Below are positions 45,411-57,870 of a stretch of DNA of 64,000 nt, piece by piece (within the stretch, counting starts at the first letter, position 1; every line of letters starts with the position of its first letter). A program made the translations under genes and the position numbers. The stretch is from Lates calcarifer. Lineage: Eukaryota; Chordata; Actinopteri; Centropomidae. The notes under the pieces are model-generated. The model saw only the letters and a list, made by a program, of their open reading frames with translations. It did no database searches and was not told the DNA's origin. The stretch covers positions 23,298,483 to 23,362,482 of the forward strand of contig NC_066848.1 in NCBI RefSeq assembly GCF_001640805.2, in the 5' to 3' direction.

Positions 45411-47439
45411 GTTATGATTAAAAAAAAAAAAAAATTAAGGCTGCTTTAACTTAACAATGAGGATGTATCATTGGTGTGTGAATGAGTGTGTATGTTAGAG
45501 CACTTAATGTGTAGAACGAGCACTGTGTGAATGTGTGTGTGAATTTGTGAATGTGACCTGTAATGTAAAGTGATATGAATGGTTGATATGAATAGAAAAC
45601 CATTCTTTCCCAACAACTGTCCAGAATAGCAAACACAAAAGCTCTTATGACATATGGGTATATGACTATAGGTTGATTCCTTAATAGTTGGTTCCTAAAT
45701 AGATCTTTATTCACAAGAAAATGCTAATTGTTTGCTAATGCTAAGTGTTTTATGTTTATAAATGTCTCCCTGTCTTGGTCTACACAACCTTTCAGCTATG
45801 TTAAGGGTCTGGGTTCAGTTTTGTATGTATGTATTTCAGATTTGTGATTACACATTTATAAGGACTATTTCTTCTAAATGAAGAAGTTCCAAAAAAAATT
45901 GTTCTTTATTGCCTGAAGTAACCGAAATGTTGTTTGGACAAATTAAGCCAAACCTATCTGCTTGGCTAGAGTCTACTTTTTCTTTTTTAAATTTGTCATT
46001 TGGATGTACAGATCCTATTTTACTGTTTACTGCTGTGTGTCAACCACTGAGAAAAGAAAGTCAGTTCAGTTCTCTCAGGCTTTTACTGCAGAGCGAGCCG
46101 AGTTCTCCCAGTCCAGAGGCTGACTTATGATTTATGAGATTTATGAGTTCATATTGTTGCTGTAGCACGCGGGTATTAGAGTACTCAGAGCAGGAGTGAT
46201 GTATGCTGTGAGATGGATTCCACTCTCATAAATGTAAAGATTTGTCTGATTCTTTTCTTGGCTCTGCCTTTGAACTGCAGCTCGTGTAATAAACTCTGAA
46301 TTCCAACACAATTTCCTGTCCCACTGGAAGACGCTTTGTGATTGGGAGATGAGATCAGAGTTAAAGACATACAAAAACACGCACACTCACACAAGCCTGC
46401 AGTTTATCTCATACATATGCGAATGGATGCACACCCACATCCACCCAGACACTCTTGTTATACAGACTGATTACATGCACTACAGGGCCCGAGGGAATCC
46501 AGATAAGGATTGAGCGCGGAGACGAGTACAAATAAAACTCATATCCAACCTGACACGCTTACAGGCTTACAGGACAAAAGCTGTATAAAGAGAGGATGTA
46601 AAATGCAGACAGTAAATACCTCCCCTGTAACAATCAACAATCGGTCAGTTTCATCAGTGTGCTGCTTTTCTAAAAAAGAAACCGCCTAACTAATCTCAGT
46701 AGTCTGGGAAGTTTATTCCGTCCTGCTGTCTGATGTTGTCCAGTGTTTAGAAGTTTACTTATCCTGACAGCAGACTAACATTACCCACACTTAATGCTGG
46801 ACAGTCCCCTGTTGACAGATGTAAGTAGACAAGGTGTGTGATGCCAGGAGTTCAGGGAGTTCTATGTGCCTTGCTCAAAGGCACATACACAGTAGTTATT
46901 AAGGAAGGGTGGACTTGGACTCAATTAAATTGTCATCATTTCTGTTATCTGTGCTAGAGAGAGGGGTGGAGGGATAAAGAAATTTGTATCTTATCAGCAG
47001 GTCTAACTGTCTGATGAGAATCCTGCAGTCCACAGATCTCAAGTCATCCAAAATCCCAAAGGCATTCTTTTACAACAGAGTGCAGTGATCTGCCTCTCTG
47101 TGTCATATTCATAAATCTTTAAGAGCTGAACAGTTTCTAAGATTGAAATCAGAGTACACATCTATTAGATGTGTCTGTTTTTCACATTCTCATGTCACTG
47201 ACACACTAAGTCAACCTCAGAGAACTAATACAAAGAAAGGCCTAATGTCTTCTTTTAAAAGTTGCACTTGAACACACCACAAGGACTCTACCTGATGGGC
47301 ATCATGCACATACTGTATATATTCATTATACAAAACATTTCAGGAGGTTTCACATTACATGAATGCAAATACTGGGTCTCACTTGTAGAACATTTTGGAC
47401 AAGCTGATTTAGAGTAGTTAAAACACCCCTCAATAAAAA

Positions 47440-47622
47440 CAGGTAGGTACTTTAACTTTTGTAAATTAAGGGACAATTCTGCTTCTTATACGTCTGTACA
47501 TACTGTACAGAGGTATAATTACTTAGGTGAGCTTTTAGATACAGGACCTTTAACTACTTTTTACTAGTATTTTTCATTGTAGCACTTTTACTCAAGGAGT
47601 ACTTATTCCACCACTGAGAATT
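47440..47622 (+). repeat. Same 'GTGGAAAGTAAC' family, 3' part (copy 3)
   Basis: TACTTTAACTTTTGTAAATTAAG, ACAGGACCTTTAACTACTTTTTACTAG, then CACTTTTACTCAAGGAGTAC and TTCCACCACTGAG: the usual 3' terminus of the family, with the middle diverged. Confidence 0.62.
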
Positions 47623-48500
47623 TGTCTGATAAACGAAAGCTTGAATCTAATGTTTTTCTTCCCAAGAAGAGGTAGATGTGAATTACAAAGAGAAACTGAA
47701 TAGTAAAAGGATGAATAGACTGATTCACTACTCAACAGTCAGACATTTCTGTCTCACAGACTTCCTCCTAGTCCAATTCAGCATGCTGAATCAGCCACAT
47801 TTAGTGCCAGCAATGATGGACACACCAAGTTTAACCTCAGTATCCCAAAGGTGTTTGACTGTCACCTTGCTGTTTAAAGGCCTGTAGACTCTCAACATTT
47901 CACTCCATCCTACAGTTTTGTCCTATTCCTCAATACTCTCAGTCCCCCTCCCCCCTCTTCTCCCCATCTCTCTCTCTCTCTCGCTCTTTGTCTCTTTCCC
48001 TCTGTAGCCCCAGGTCTTTGATAAACACAGTTGATCCTGGGCCTATGCACTGAGTATGGGGTGTTTGAAGGGCAGCCTTTCTACTCAGGACCTTGTTTAT
48101 TCTGCCCACTCCCCGTCAACCGTGTTTAATGTCACCAAGGCTTTTCTCTTCCACACACACACACACACAGTTTTTACATAAGTTGTAAAAAAAAAAAACA
48201 AAAAAAAACAACAAAATGAGAGGGAGAGTGGAAAAAGGGAAAGAAGCAGGCAGCACTTGTGTGTATGAGTTATAAGAGAAGGGGGGAGGTAATGCATGAA
48301 AGCCAGAGCTGCTGATTACATCTCCTCTGAGGAGTGTGCGTTTTGTGAGAATGTGTGAGTACGGGGGGAGACTGCTGAGTAAAACCAGGCATACCAGTGT
48401 CTTGGCACATGCACACAGTTTTGGCATTTTGGTTTTGTTCAGAGAAAAACAGCATTCCCTCACTCCAAAGACTGAGAGTGCAAAGAGGCCAAGTATGTAA

Positions 48501-48501
<1 letters not shown>

Positions 48502-48533
<32 letters not shown>
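48502..48533 (+). repeat. (TG)n microsatellite
   Basis: About 16 perfect units. Confidence 0.95.
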
Positions 48534-48536
<3 letters not shown>

Positions 48537-49040
48537 TCTAAGCCTGTTTGAACAGTGGGGTTTGTGTGCTGTCGGTGTAACTCTCAGGTTATGGCGTATG
48601 ATTTGTACGGTGTGTGTGCAGTAAATGTTAAAAGCGAACCAGCAGTGTAATCTGAGTGCTGACAGTCTAAATCCCTAGTGGGAAAGTGGCTTTTGTACAG
48701 TAAAAAAAAAAAGACATGTGACCCAGATAGTTTGCAGCAGTGCACATATCATTAGATTATAAAACATATAATCAAATATCATTCATTAAAGTGGGGAACT
48801 TATGATTTGAAAAAAACACATGTAAGTCGCACAGGATCGAGGGATATCCTTGGAAAAACAAACAGACGCAGGTTTTTGTGCCCTGTTTCCTCTTTGCAGG
48901 CTTTGTTTTGATGGTAATACACTGGATTAAATTAGTTTTTTTGCTTTGAAGCTAATTATTGCAAAACATTTCCCACTTTTCAAGCCTGCTGTAGTTAAAG
49001 CTCCTGAAATCTTGGTTTCAAATCACTCTAACAGGGAATG

Positions 49041-49061
49041 GTGTGTGTGTGTGTGTGTGTG
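49041..49061 (+). repeat. (TG)n microsatellite
   Basis: About ten perfect units. Confidence 0.93.
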
Positions 49062-49713
49062 GTTCAGTTAGATTTGATTGACATCAACCAAACGACCAAC
49101 CAATCACTGTCAGATTCTGATTTCAGTGCTATTAAAACCTGACTGATGCATGGTGGTATGTGTCATCACCTGTTACCACCCTGTCCACTTCAAACAAGAA
49201 AAGCAGGGACAAAAAAATTCGTCTGTACAGTTTATACATTGACAGTTTGGGATGAATCAGTCAATCAACACAGACTGCCCAAGCAGTTCAGTGGTCAAAA
49301 ATTTGTGGGAGCAGCAGCTTGAAATATTTTCATGCTGGGCCTGATGTTTTACTGAGGCCTGCAGTGGACAAACACACACACATGAATACACAGAGACCAC
49401 AGATGCACGTGTACACATAAAACCCCAAATGGTTCACGTACAAGATCATGCATGCAAGCACACACAGAGGCAGATGTGCACGCTTTTGCAAACACACATA
49501 CAAGCGTACATCCAAACTCACAGATGCAAACAGCCCCCTAAGGTCCAGCCTGCTCGACAACCCCCCTGCCAAAACTCCCAAACCCCCCCATGTCTGCTGA
49601 GTTCACAAAGAATTTATTAGCCAAGGTGGAGCCACATCTGCAAGCCATTTCAGCTGTTGTTGTTGAGTCGGGCCGGGTTGAGGACAAGGACTGGACACTG
49701 CATCCAGCCCCCC

Positions 49714-49714
<1 letters not shown>

Positions 49715-49749
<35 letters not shown>
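49715..49749 (+). repeat. (CA)n microsatellite
   Basis: About 17 perfect units, 80 bases upstream of the SINE-like repeat. Confidence 0.95.
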
Positions 49750-49753
<4 letters not shown>

Positions 49754-49825
49754 CCCCACCCTACCCTCCCTGGGTCAAAACAACTTAAGAGGGTCCAGGG
49801 AGGAAAAAGAGTTGAGGATGGGGTG

Positions 49826-50121
49826 TGTATATGTGTGTGTGTGGGTTTGTTTTACTAAATTTGTGGGGACTGAAAACCGGGAGCCCACTACACTTGTGGG
49901 GTCCGACAGCCGCATGGGGACCAAAATGCTGGACCCCATAAGTTCAAAGGGCTGTTTGAGGGTTAAGACTTGGTTTTAGGGTTACGGTTAGACTTAGGTT
50001 TAGGTTAGGCATTCAGTTGTGATGGTGAAGATTAGGGGTTGGCAAGAGAATCCATAACGTTAGTGACGGGATCCCACAAAGATAGGTGTACAAGGATGTG
50101 TGTGTGTGTGTGTGTGTGTGT
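49826..50121. repeat. Teleost TG-flanked SINE-like repeat with TTAGGG-like core
   Basis: Flanked on both sides by TG runs. Contains TTTGTGGGGACTGAAAACC, TTGTGGGGTCCGACAGC, ATGGGGACCAAAATGCTGG, GGGTTAAGACTTGGTTTTAG and then degenerate GGGTTA/GGTTTAGGTTAGG units, ending CCCACAAAGATAGGTGTACAAGG. I recall this as a frequent percomorph repeat. The TTAGGG-like core is part of it, so it should not be read as an interstitial telomere. Confidence 0.75.
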
Positions 50122-50324
50122 TTGAGCGGGAGAGAGAGGAGATATCAGCAGGAAGCCCATCCTCCCACTTCATGCTCAGAGAGACTTTATTGTTGAGGTC
50201 CAGTGCTAAACCCCTCAAGTTCATTAACATGTTCAAACTGCTTTAACGTTTCTTTGCCAATACCCCCATCCCCCCACCCCACCCCACCTACTCACATCTA
50301 CTGCTAAAGCAAAACAATAGTTCT

Positions 50325-50500
50325 TTTCTCGAGGATTAACATTTAAATGGTGCAAAACAGTACAGGCCCTCTGATGTTAATATTAATGGTCTTTATGCAT
50401 GTGAATGAAACACAGTGGGGGGGACAGAGCCCACTGGATATTTGCATGTTTCATTAATCTGCTGATATTTGTCTTTGGGTGGGCCATGTGTGTGTAGAAG
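50325..50500. other. Candidate conserved noncoding island rich in TAAT cores
   Basis: GAGGATTAACATTTAAATGG, GATGTTAATATTAATGG, TTTATGCATGTGAATG and GTTTCATTAATCTGC within 130 bases: a strong density of homeodomain/POU-like cores in repeat-free DNA. Confidence 0.35.
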
Positions 50501-50749
50501 CATTTAAATTTTCCACTATTTTAGGCATTCGATCTCTGCTGAATAGAGATGGCCTGTGAAACCACGAAAAAAAAAGAGAAAAACTTTGTCAGATGTAAAA
50601 GGAGCATGCAAAAAGTTTGGGTGGCCCTATTGTGTACAGTTATGTGTGTAGTGTGTAGGTGTGTGAGCTGGGGATCTACAGTAAGCCCCGTACACACAGA
50701 CCATCATCAGTGATGAATAGGCCTACCTGGTGAGAGGGCCCTTCATGGA

Positions 50750-50891
50750 CACACACACACACGCACACACACACAGTCTGCTTGCAAATGGATTACACTG
50801 CACTGAGAATAGTCATCTTCTGTTTCATCTCTTTCATCCCACACACACACACACACACACACATACAAACACACACACACACACACACACT
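50750..50891 (+). repeat. Cluster of (CA)n arrays
   Basis: CA runs at 50750-50775, 50840-50863 and 50869-50891. Confidence 0.93.
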
Positions 50892-51061
50892 GAGTTTAAT
50901 CCATTGTGTGTGTTTATATTGTCCATAACCCCCTGGATAATGGCAGCTAAGCAGGGAATGCTGGGAACAGCAGGTGAAGTGCTGTGATGGGTCTTCTTTC
51001 CATGACATGGAACTGAGGTGGTCTCACAGACCTATAAAGAGAGACACTGAGAGAGATAGAG

Positions 51062-51063
<2 letters not shown>

Positions 51064-51093
<30 letters not shown>
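51064..51093 (+). repeat. (GA)n microsatellite
   Basis: About 15 units in a wider purine-rich stretch (51040-51140). Confidence 0.93.
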
Positions 51094-51169
51094 CAGTGGA
51101 AAAGGAAGACAGAGAGACAGACGGGGGGAAGAGGGAGAAGTACTTAATAAATAATAAGTGATGTTAAAA

Positions 51170-51600
51170 TACGAGGCATTTTCAAAACTGAAGCTGCACT
51201 AGTCAACATGTCAACAGTGGATCAAATCACTTTGTGTACTATGAAAGAGGTAAGATGAAAATAATTAGAACAAGATTCTACAGTTCCCCTCATTTTAGCT
51301 TTCTTTAATGATTTTTTGTTTTTTGTTTTATTTGTTTTGTTAGTTTCATAGCCCACATCCATACTGTCTCACTGCTCCCATCAGCCTCACCTGCAGCAAG
51401 AAGGCTTGTTAAATACATTGATTGCTACCTACCCTGCAATAAATGCACACAGACAAATTTGGGTAACTGGGTAACTGAAGTGCAACATACAGATATTTCT
51501 ATTTGGACTTGGTGGAGACCAAAACACAGTTAAAAGGAAAATGAACAGTTTTGTATTGTGGCCAGCAAATTTTTCATTTAGACCAATGCTCTTTCAGTTT
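51170..51600 (-). repeat. Repeat family C copy, diverged
   Basis: GGACTTGGTGGAGACCAAAAC followed by CACAGTTAAAAGGAAAATG aligns with the 45.1 kb copy; the flanks are only weakly similar. Confidence 0.45.
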
Positions 51601-54600
51601 TTATTACTTTGTAGACTATTGTAATTGTTGAAGATGTTGGTGTGTAAACTGGAATACATGTTTACATTGAACAGTTTGGGCTGATATTAGTGTTCTCCAC
51701 TGGTTTACCTTACAAATAACTACAGCTAACCTGGAGTTTGTTTATAATCTGTACGACCACCTAACTGCTCTAATTTCCTCCCAGACAGGACTTCTCAGCA
51801 GAAAACAAAATAAGATCCCACGCTGTAATACACCAAAATTATCCTTCAGAGCAGGAGAGCACAACATACAGGCACCAAAGAGAATCATGTACAGAGACAA
51901 ACATCCTCCCCTCTCTGTGATCAGTGAGGGCAGCAGCAGTTAACCTGCTTGTCACTTGTTCTACAACTGAGGAAACTGCTGTCCAAACAAGATATGCTGC
52001 CACTCTGGCATTCAGCTCTGACTCATTTGACTCATCTTCCTCATCTTCCCCGATTTTATCACGGACACCAGTTTCCCTACAGCCACATCCAAAGCCATTA
52101 TCAAGCAGTTTCCAGGTTAAAGGTCACAGTGGCAGTCTGGGTCTTTTTTGAGGATATGAGATTCCATGAGTAACAATGTCCTGATATTGTAAATTCTTAT
52201 CTGAATGTTGTACCATATTCTAATTATACCAGTGATTTACACAGACATAATAACATAGATGAGTCACTGTTACATATAAAGTGCTGCAGGTGGTATCATT
52301 GTTTTTTGAGATGTAGCATTATCTTAGAGTGTAAATGAAGCCTGCGCCACACTGGCGCCCCACTTAAGTCACTTTATACTCTTCCCTGGATTTATGTGTG
52401 AGAAGATATTGATAGTGATCTTCTCCATAACATCTGTGTGTTTGCATGTGCAGATGCCTGGCCTTGAAAAATAGCCAACAGACTCAATAATACTTTTTTC
52501 TTCTTTTTTTTTTGGAAACTGGTTACCAGGCATGCCAAGGGAAATATGTTTTCTGCTTCCCAAGCCAGGACTATTTGGAGCTTTGGTGGTCTGCAAATGC
52601 TGATACTCATCTTTTTTTTGGATCCAATTTTTTGGATGTCTGCAAGTGGAGTATCAGAGCAATACCATCATATAATGCTTACACATATGAACAAATGTCA
52701 GGTATAGCAGGGTTGCTCCAGGTAGGGTTTGCAGGTAGCATGATGGTGCAAATCTGATGCCAAAGACAGAATTTGTAAGAGTGGTGTGTTGGTGTCTGTT
52801 GGTTTTGAGGACATAACAGATGAGTGGACCCTTCCTTAATCTGGATAGACCTTTATTCAGGCTTCCCCAGGTTCTATGAATTTTCTACATTATGAAAGGC
52901 CAAGCCACTGTCATTTCATGGCTGTTTTGAATTTTGGAATTGAAACAGTTTTTAACATTTCCAATGGTCTTTCTATATACAAAACCATCATTGGTTGATC
53001 AAAATCATGCAAAAGCAGTTGGAATTATATTGGCTCCTTTTAAGTGACAGTAACTTGGCTTTCTCTGAGACCCCCCAAATCCCTCAGGCATCTTGGCTTG
53101 ATCACATCTGGAGAGATTTAGCATAGAAATGCTTTATGTTAATTGTTTGTCTAATGCTCATTGAGTGATTTCATCATGCTTGCTGGCTTGCAATATTCTC
53201 TATCATTGTTGTTCAGTCCATAAGCGTTGCAAATTTTTGTCTGCCTGAGCATTTATATGCACTCGATAAGATATGATTCTCGTTTTGCCAAACCACAGAT
53301 ATGTTCTTAAATGACCTGCAAATGCAGATTTAATTACAAGAGACAGAATAACAGAACAAATATAGACTGAAAGATGAGGATCCATGGATGTGGTGAGGGA
53401 GCAGAGAGCTGGAGGCCTGATTTGGAGAAAAGAATGAGTGGAGGAGAAAGAAAGAAAAGGAGAGGGTGGGTGGGAACAGAAAGTAGGAGGCTGGCATTCA
53501 TCACTCAGTTATATAAGCTGACTAAATGAGTCAGTGCAGAAATCAGGGCCATCAGACCAGTGAAACAGACAGACTTGTCCAAGGAAAGTAGGAGACTGTG
53601 AGGAAAAACACACAAAAAGATAAGGCTATGTGTTATGGCCTCTTAGTTGCTGAGTCATGTTGTGTCTTAGTAATGTTTTAATAAGCCTGGGGAGTCTGTA
53701 CATCTGAGTCCATCAGCTGCTGCACTTATTTCTGTTTCAGTGTACTCAAATACAGGTTCTGGCAGGAAAGCTGTCGATCACACATTTGATCATTGACTAA
53801 ACTTTCTGGCATCTCCATTGTGCTGTGCATTTACATTACAGATTCTATCTTACCTTCTCTTAGGAGCGTATATGCAATAAAGCAAACATTTTAAAAATGT
53901 GTGTGTAGGTGATTAGCTGTAGATGTAGATAAGTAGTAGAGATAGAGGATTTGGATTTCATTCCCCTAAACAAGCAAGAGATATATGAGATGTGAGTGTG
54001 TATGCATGTGTGCGCGCCTTTCTTCCTCTGTTTGGATTCAAGTGGGCATGGGATGCATGCAGGAAAAATGGATTCTATTTATACAAAAACAAGTGTGCAT
54101 GTTCTCATGCACACATTTGTATACACAGTATGTACTACATTTGTACACACAGTATCACAGTGTACAATATTTGTGTGTATTTGTGTGTGTGTGTGTCCAG
54201 AACTCCTGACCCAGTGCTCCACAGCAGAACAGTAATGAGCTTATTAGTCTTGGGCTGTATTTAAAGGTCACAGCAGCCTGGATTGTAAACAGCAGACTGG
54301 GCACACATGAACATGTAATATATGTGGCAGTAATTGTAATAGCAGTAATATTAGTTCAGGCAGAGCTAGTTCAAGTTAATGCTGTGGTTGTGTAGGTTTG
54401 TTAATAAGGCAGATGTCTCAATGAATTGTGAGACTGCATACATGATAATTGTAACCATTCGGCTGGAGACACACACACATTACTTAATACTTCGTCTACA
54501 TGTACAATAGTGTGTCAGACAATTACCAATGTAGAAAAGTTATTTATTTATTGATATGGACAATAGATTTTACATCAGCAACATCTGATGATGGTAATGC

Positions 54601-57400
54601 CAACAAAGTGAAATGATATAGAAATGCAGTTCACATCATGTGCCACCAGTGCAATGCATAAAATCCTGCGGATACAGGTCAGATACCAAAATGGCCCCTT
54701 AATAACAATCAATCATGTTTTGAAAGCCACAGTCTGAGTATTGTTGTTTACCACACGCATCCCTTCATGGCCACAATTTAATTATCCTAATTGGCTACTT
54801 CCAGCATAATAATGGTCCATGCCACAAAGCAAAAGTCATCACAAACTGTTTTCATAAACATAACATTCAAAAAGTTCAAAAAGAAATGTGATGAAAGAAA
54901 TTACGTGATGCAAAACATGAACCAGAATGTTTTGACAGCAAAGGGAGGCCCAACCCAGTATGAGTATGGTGTTCCTAATAATGTGCACAGCACTGCCAAG
55001 AAATCTGGGGCAAGACGGAAACATTAACACTAACCTACACAAGACTAAAACAGTTTTAGTTTCAGAAAGTTACAGACATTATGTCACACAGTCATCCAAA
55101 ATCTGATGCCAGAAAAGTGCAGCGAGAGAGGGTCTTCCAAAGTTATCTGAGCATTCAACAAGCACTTCTGATGGATTGCACTGGCCCCCTGACTTTACCT
55201 GTCTGCTGTTTGCTGCTGGGTAGGTAAAGATGATTCCATCAGATATTTTTCATCCAAAACAGCTGCCTGATGCTGGAAGCCAGGCTGATGAGAGCAGTGA
55301 GCCTGAACCAAAACATTATAGTTATGGGCTATAAAACCAGCCCTTAGAGCTGAGGATGACTGCAGAGTTGGGTGGTAATTCATTCAGGTTCATCACTATC
55401 TATTATTAATCTAGAAATATTGATTAGTGCAGCTTGAATGAATTGATTAATCAACTTTTCTCATGTCTTAGAACAATGTAAATTTTAACAAAGACTTTTG
55501 TCCAATAACAAGATGAACTGATCAATATTCAAGCAGCATGCTTTGTAACTAAGGATTGCAAGAGGTAAACACCTAGAACTAACTTTGCACAGAACTCAAT
55601 TTTGTTCATTCCAAAGCCTCAATTTTTCTGGAAAGGTGTGTGTTAATCTACTCAACATATTTTCCATATTAAATATTATGCTGTAAATCATAACCTATCA
55701 TAAAATACTGTTTTTTTTAAAGCTCTCTCACTCTTTGCTGTCTCAGAATTCTTGACACAGGATTTTGGCTCCTCAGTTTAACTGCCTCTCTGAGCTGGAC
55801 TCGAGTGATGGCAGTAATTGAGTAAAAAGTGGGTAAATGCACAGGTCAAAAGTTAAAGGCAAATATTGACCCACTGACTCGAGACCAGGGGGCTCAAGAA
55901 AACAGCTCTACAAAATGAGAAAGGTGAGTGAGGAGACTGTGAGACATTACTCGTGGAAAGTTTTTACCGCTCGTTCAGAGAACAGCCTTCTTGGATCATT
56001 TTCACAGGAAAAGAAAGTCACACCACAGATCCAACTCTCCTCATTTCTATGTGGGCTTTAAGTGTTCCAGCAATGATACAACTATTTCAAGTTCAAGTTC
56101 CCTTTAATTCCCACAGAGTCAGGCAGGAGGAATTTGTTTCAGCTCTGATGAAAATTGCTCTGACATTTACAGCACCTAGCAGTGCCATGCAGAAGACGAA
56201 AACAACAGATCCTGTAGACGAAACAAAGTGCAACAGTGCTGGACACTTAAAGCTTACAGATGAAGAAACTAATGTGGTTGCTTTGTGTTAAACATTATGC
56301 TGCTTGCTCCTATGGGTGCTTTCCTGGACTTTCACAGGCTTCTTTTAAATTTAATGCAGTCCTTCAGTGCTCCAACAAACTCTATAATCACTTTCCAAAC
56401 TTCTCTCTGAGTTCTTCACCCTGCTGGCCAAGCCTTCCCATTTCCCCTTAAGTTACAGTTGTCTATCTCTGACATCTCTTTGGAAAAAATTCGACCCTTG
56501 AATAGATTTCCAATCTCTGAGATTGGAGAAAGAACTTCTTGCCTTTCATGGTAAATTACCTATATCCTATATCAGTGTATGTATATCTTAGCTATATCTT
56601 CAGCCACTTGCCTTTGCTTCCAGTGTGCATTCATTATTAACTCTTGAGTTTCAGCCAAGAAACTATCCTGATAAAGATTCCAAGGTGGAAATCTAGAGCA
56701 GAGGCCATTTTGGTTCTTCAATGACACGTAATGGAGGTCATTGAGTAGTCCCTGGACAGGAAACCAGGGGCCGCTGGGGGTCGTTGACAGGCGTCAGTGA
56801 CCCTTTTCTCCACTCATCTGGGGAGAAATCAGAGCCTTCCAGCTGACAACACAACATCTCCTCACATTCAGAGCCAGCCAAAGATTTGGTGCTAATAGCT
56901 GAGGAATGATGATTGTCCCGGTGGTCAGGTTTCACTGAGGAGACGTTTGCAGACAAAGGACAGGGAGGGGAGAATCAGCTCAGTGTCAAACACTGTGTTC
57001 ATGTAAGGTCCTAGGGACAAGACTCAACAGAAGTTTTGAGTAAGAAAATGGCAAATTTTCTACTCTCTGTCAATGGAAAATAACAGTGACTCCTGTGTAA
57101 AGTTCATAAATGTTCTAAAAATATCCGACATCCTGAATATCCTATATCATTAAAATGAATTAAAACTACAAACCAAACACTAGTTAGTTGCTTGAGGGCT
57201 TAGCTTTGGGATATTCTTGATATTTACTGATGCAGGCTCAGTGAACTGGGACCCACACAACATATACATGTACTTGCCAGTGTACTTATTGCAGTACAGA
57301 GTTATGTTTACGTATATTGGGTTATTCCACAGTTTCACAATTTATGCCCAGTGCCATAGCATATCCTTGTTATTACAAGACAGAAAATGTTGTGTTTATG
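51600..57400. other. Noncoding, no gene recognised
   Basis: Unique AT-rich DNA with one family C copy at 55.2 kb. Frames at 51924-52151, 53985-54264 and 55953-56291 show no domain. Confidence 0.45.
55225..55400 (+). repeat. Repeat family C copy
   Basis: ATGCTGGAAGCCAGGCTG, GAGAGCAGTGAGCCTGAACC, AAAACATTATAGTTATGGGC and ATGACTGCAGAGTTGGGTGG match the family core. Confidence 0.6.
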
Positions 57401-57560
57401 GGGTTGATGGTAGGGTTGGCACCCCATCACAGCCCTGCAATAAACATTTGACTTAGTAACCCTAACGACAATCTTTCCCAAACCTTAACCAAATGTTTTA
57501 ATTGCCTCACCCAAACCATTCTTTAACCATACTTTATTTACCAAAAACACAGTCTTTGCC
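57400..57560 (-). repeat. 'GGTTTAGGCAA...GGTTAAGG' dispersed repeat fragment (copy 2)
   Basis: Plus-strand TAACCCTAACGACAATC, CCCAAACCTTAACCAAATG, GCCTCACCCAAACCATTC and TTAACCATACTTTATTTACC are the reverse of the 12.5 kb copy. It lies directly upstream of the LINE fragment. Confidence 0.42.
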
Positions 57561-57589
57561 TTAGCTTGCCCATTCCATATTTGATATGA

Positions 57590-57870
57590 AATCCATCCAT
57601 CCAGCCGTTCTCTGCTGCTTATCCAGGGTCATGCTGCAGTAGCAGCAGGTGAAGCAAGGTTGTCCAGATCTCCATCTCCTGGCGTGTTCTCAGGCCAGAT
57701 GAGATATTGAAGCTCTCCAAACTGTTCTGGGTCCAACCCAAGGTTTCCTACCAGTTGGACATGCCCGCTGGACTTCCAACCAGGAGGCATCCTAATCAGA
57801 TAACTGAACCACGTCAAATGGCTCCTTTTGAAGTGAAGGACCAGTGGCACCACTCTGGTTCCATAAAGGA
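57590..57870 (-). mobile_element. Degenerate LINE 3' end (teleost Rex/RTE- or L2-type), minus strand
   Basis: Seen on the plus strand: CCATCCATCCA followed by a GCTTATCCAGGGTC-type block, a cassette resembling CCAGGCCAGATGAGATAT, then GTCCAACCCAAGG, GGACATGCCCGCTGG, AGGAGGCATCCTAATCAGAT and CAAATGGCTCC. This matches, with many substitutions, the complement of a very common teleost LINE 3' end. Its C-terminal reading includes an SQLRWLGHVLRMPPG-like peptide, visible here on the minus strand as SHLTWFSYLIRMPPG at about 57840-57770. The (CCAT)n is the complement of the usual (GGAT)n tail. The family name is not certain; the 5' part is absent, as in typical truncated LINEs. Confidence 0.72.

Larger units (their letters stand above)
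45410..49710. other. Noncoding, no gene recognised
   Basis: AT-rich. Unique-looking blocks at 46160-46350, 48000-48130 and 48780-48990 (the last with GAAGCTAATTATTGC). TC-rich tract at 47960-48005 and A-runs at 48188-48212. Confidence 0.45.

Noticed and set aside
49980..50035. TTAGGG-like units suggesting an interstitial telomere
   Set aside because: They lie inside a recognised teleost SINE-like repeat whose consensus includes this core.
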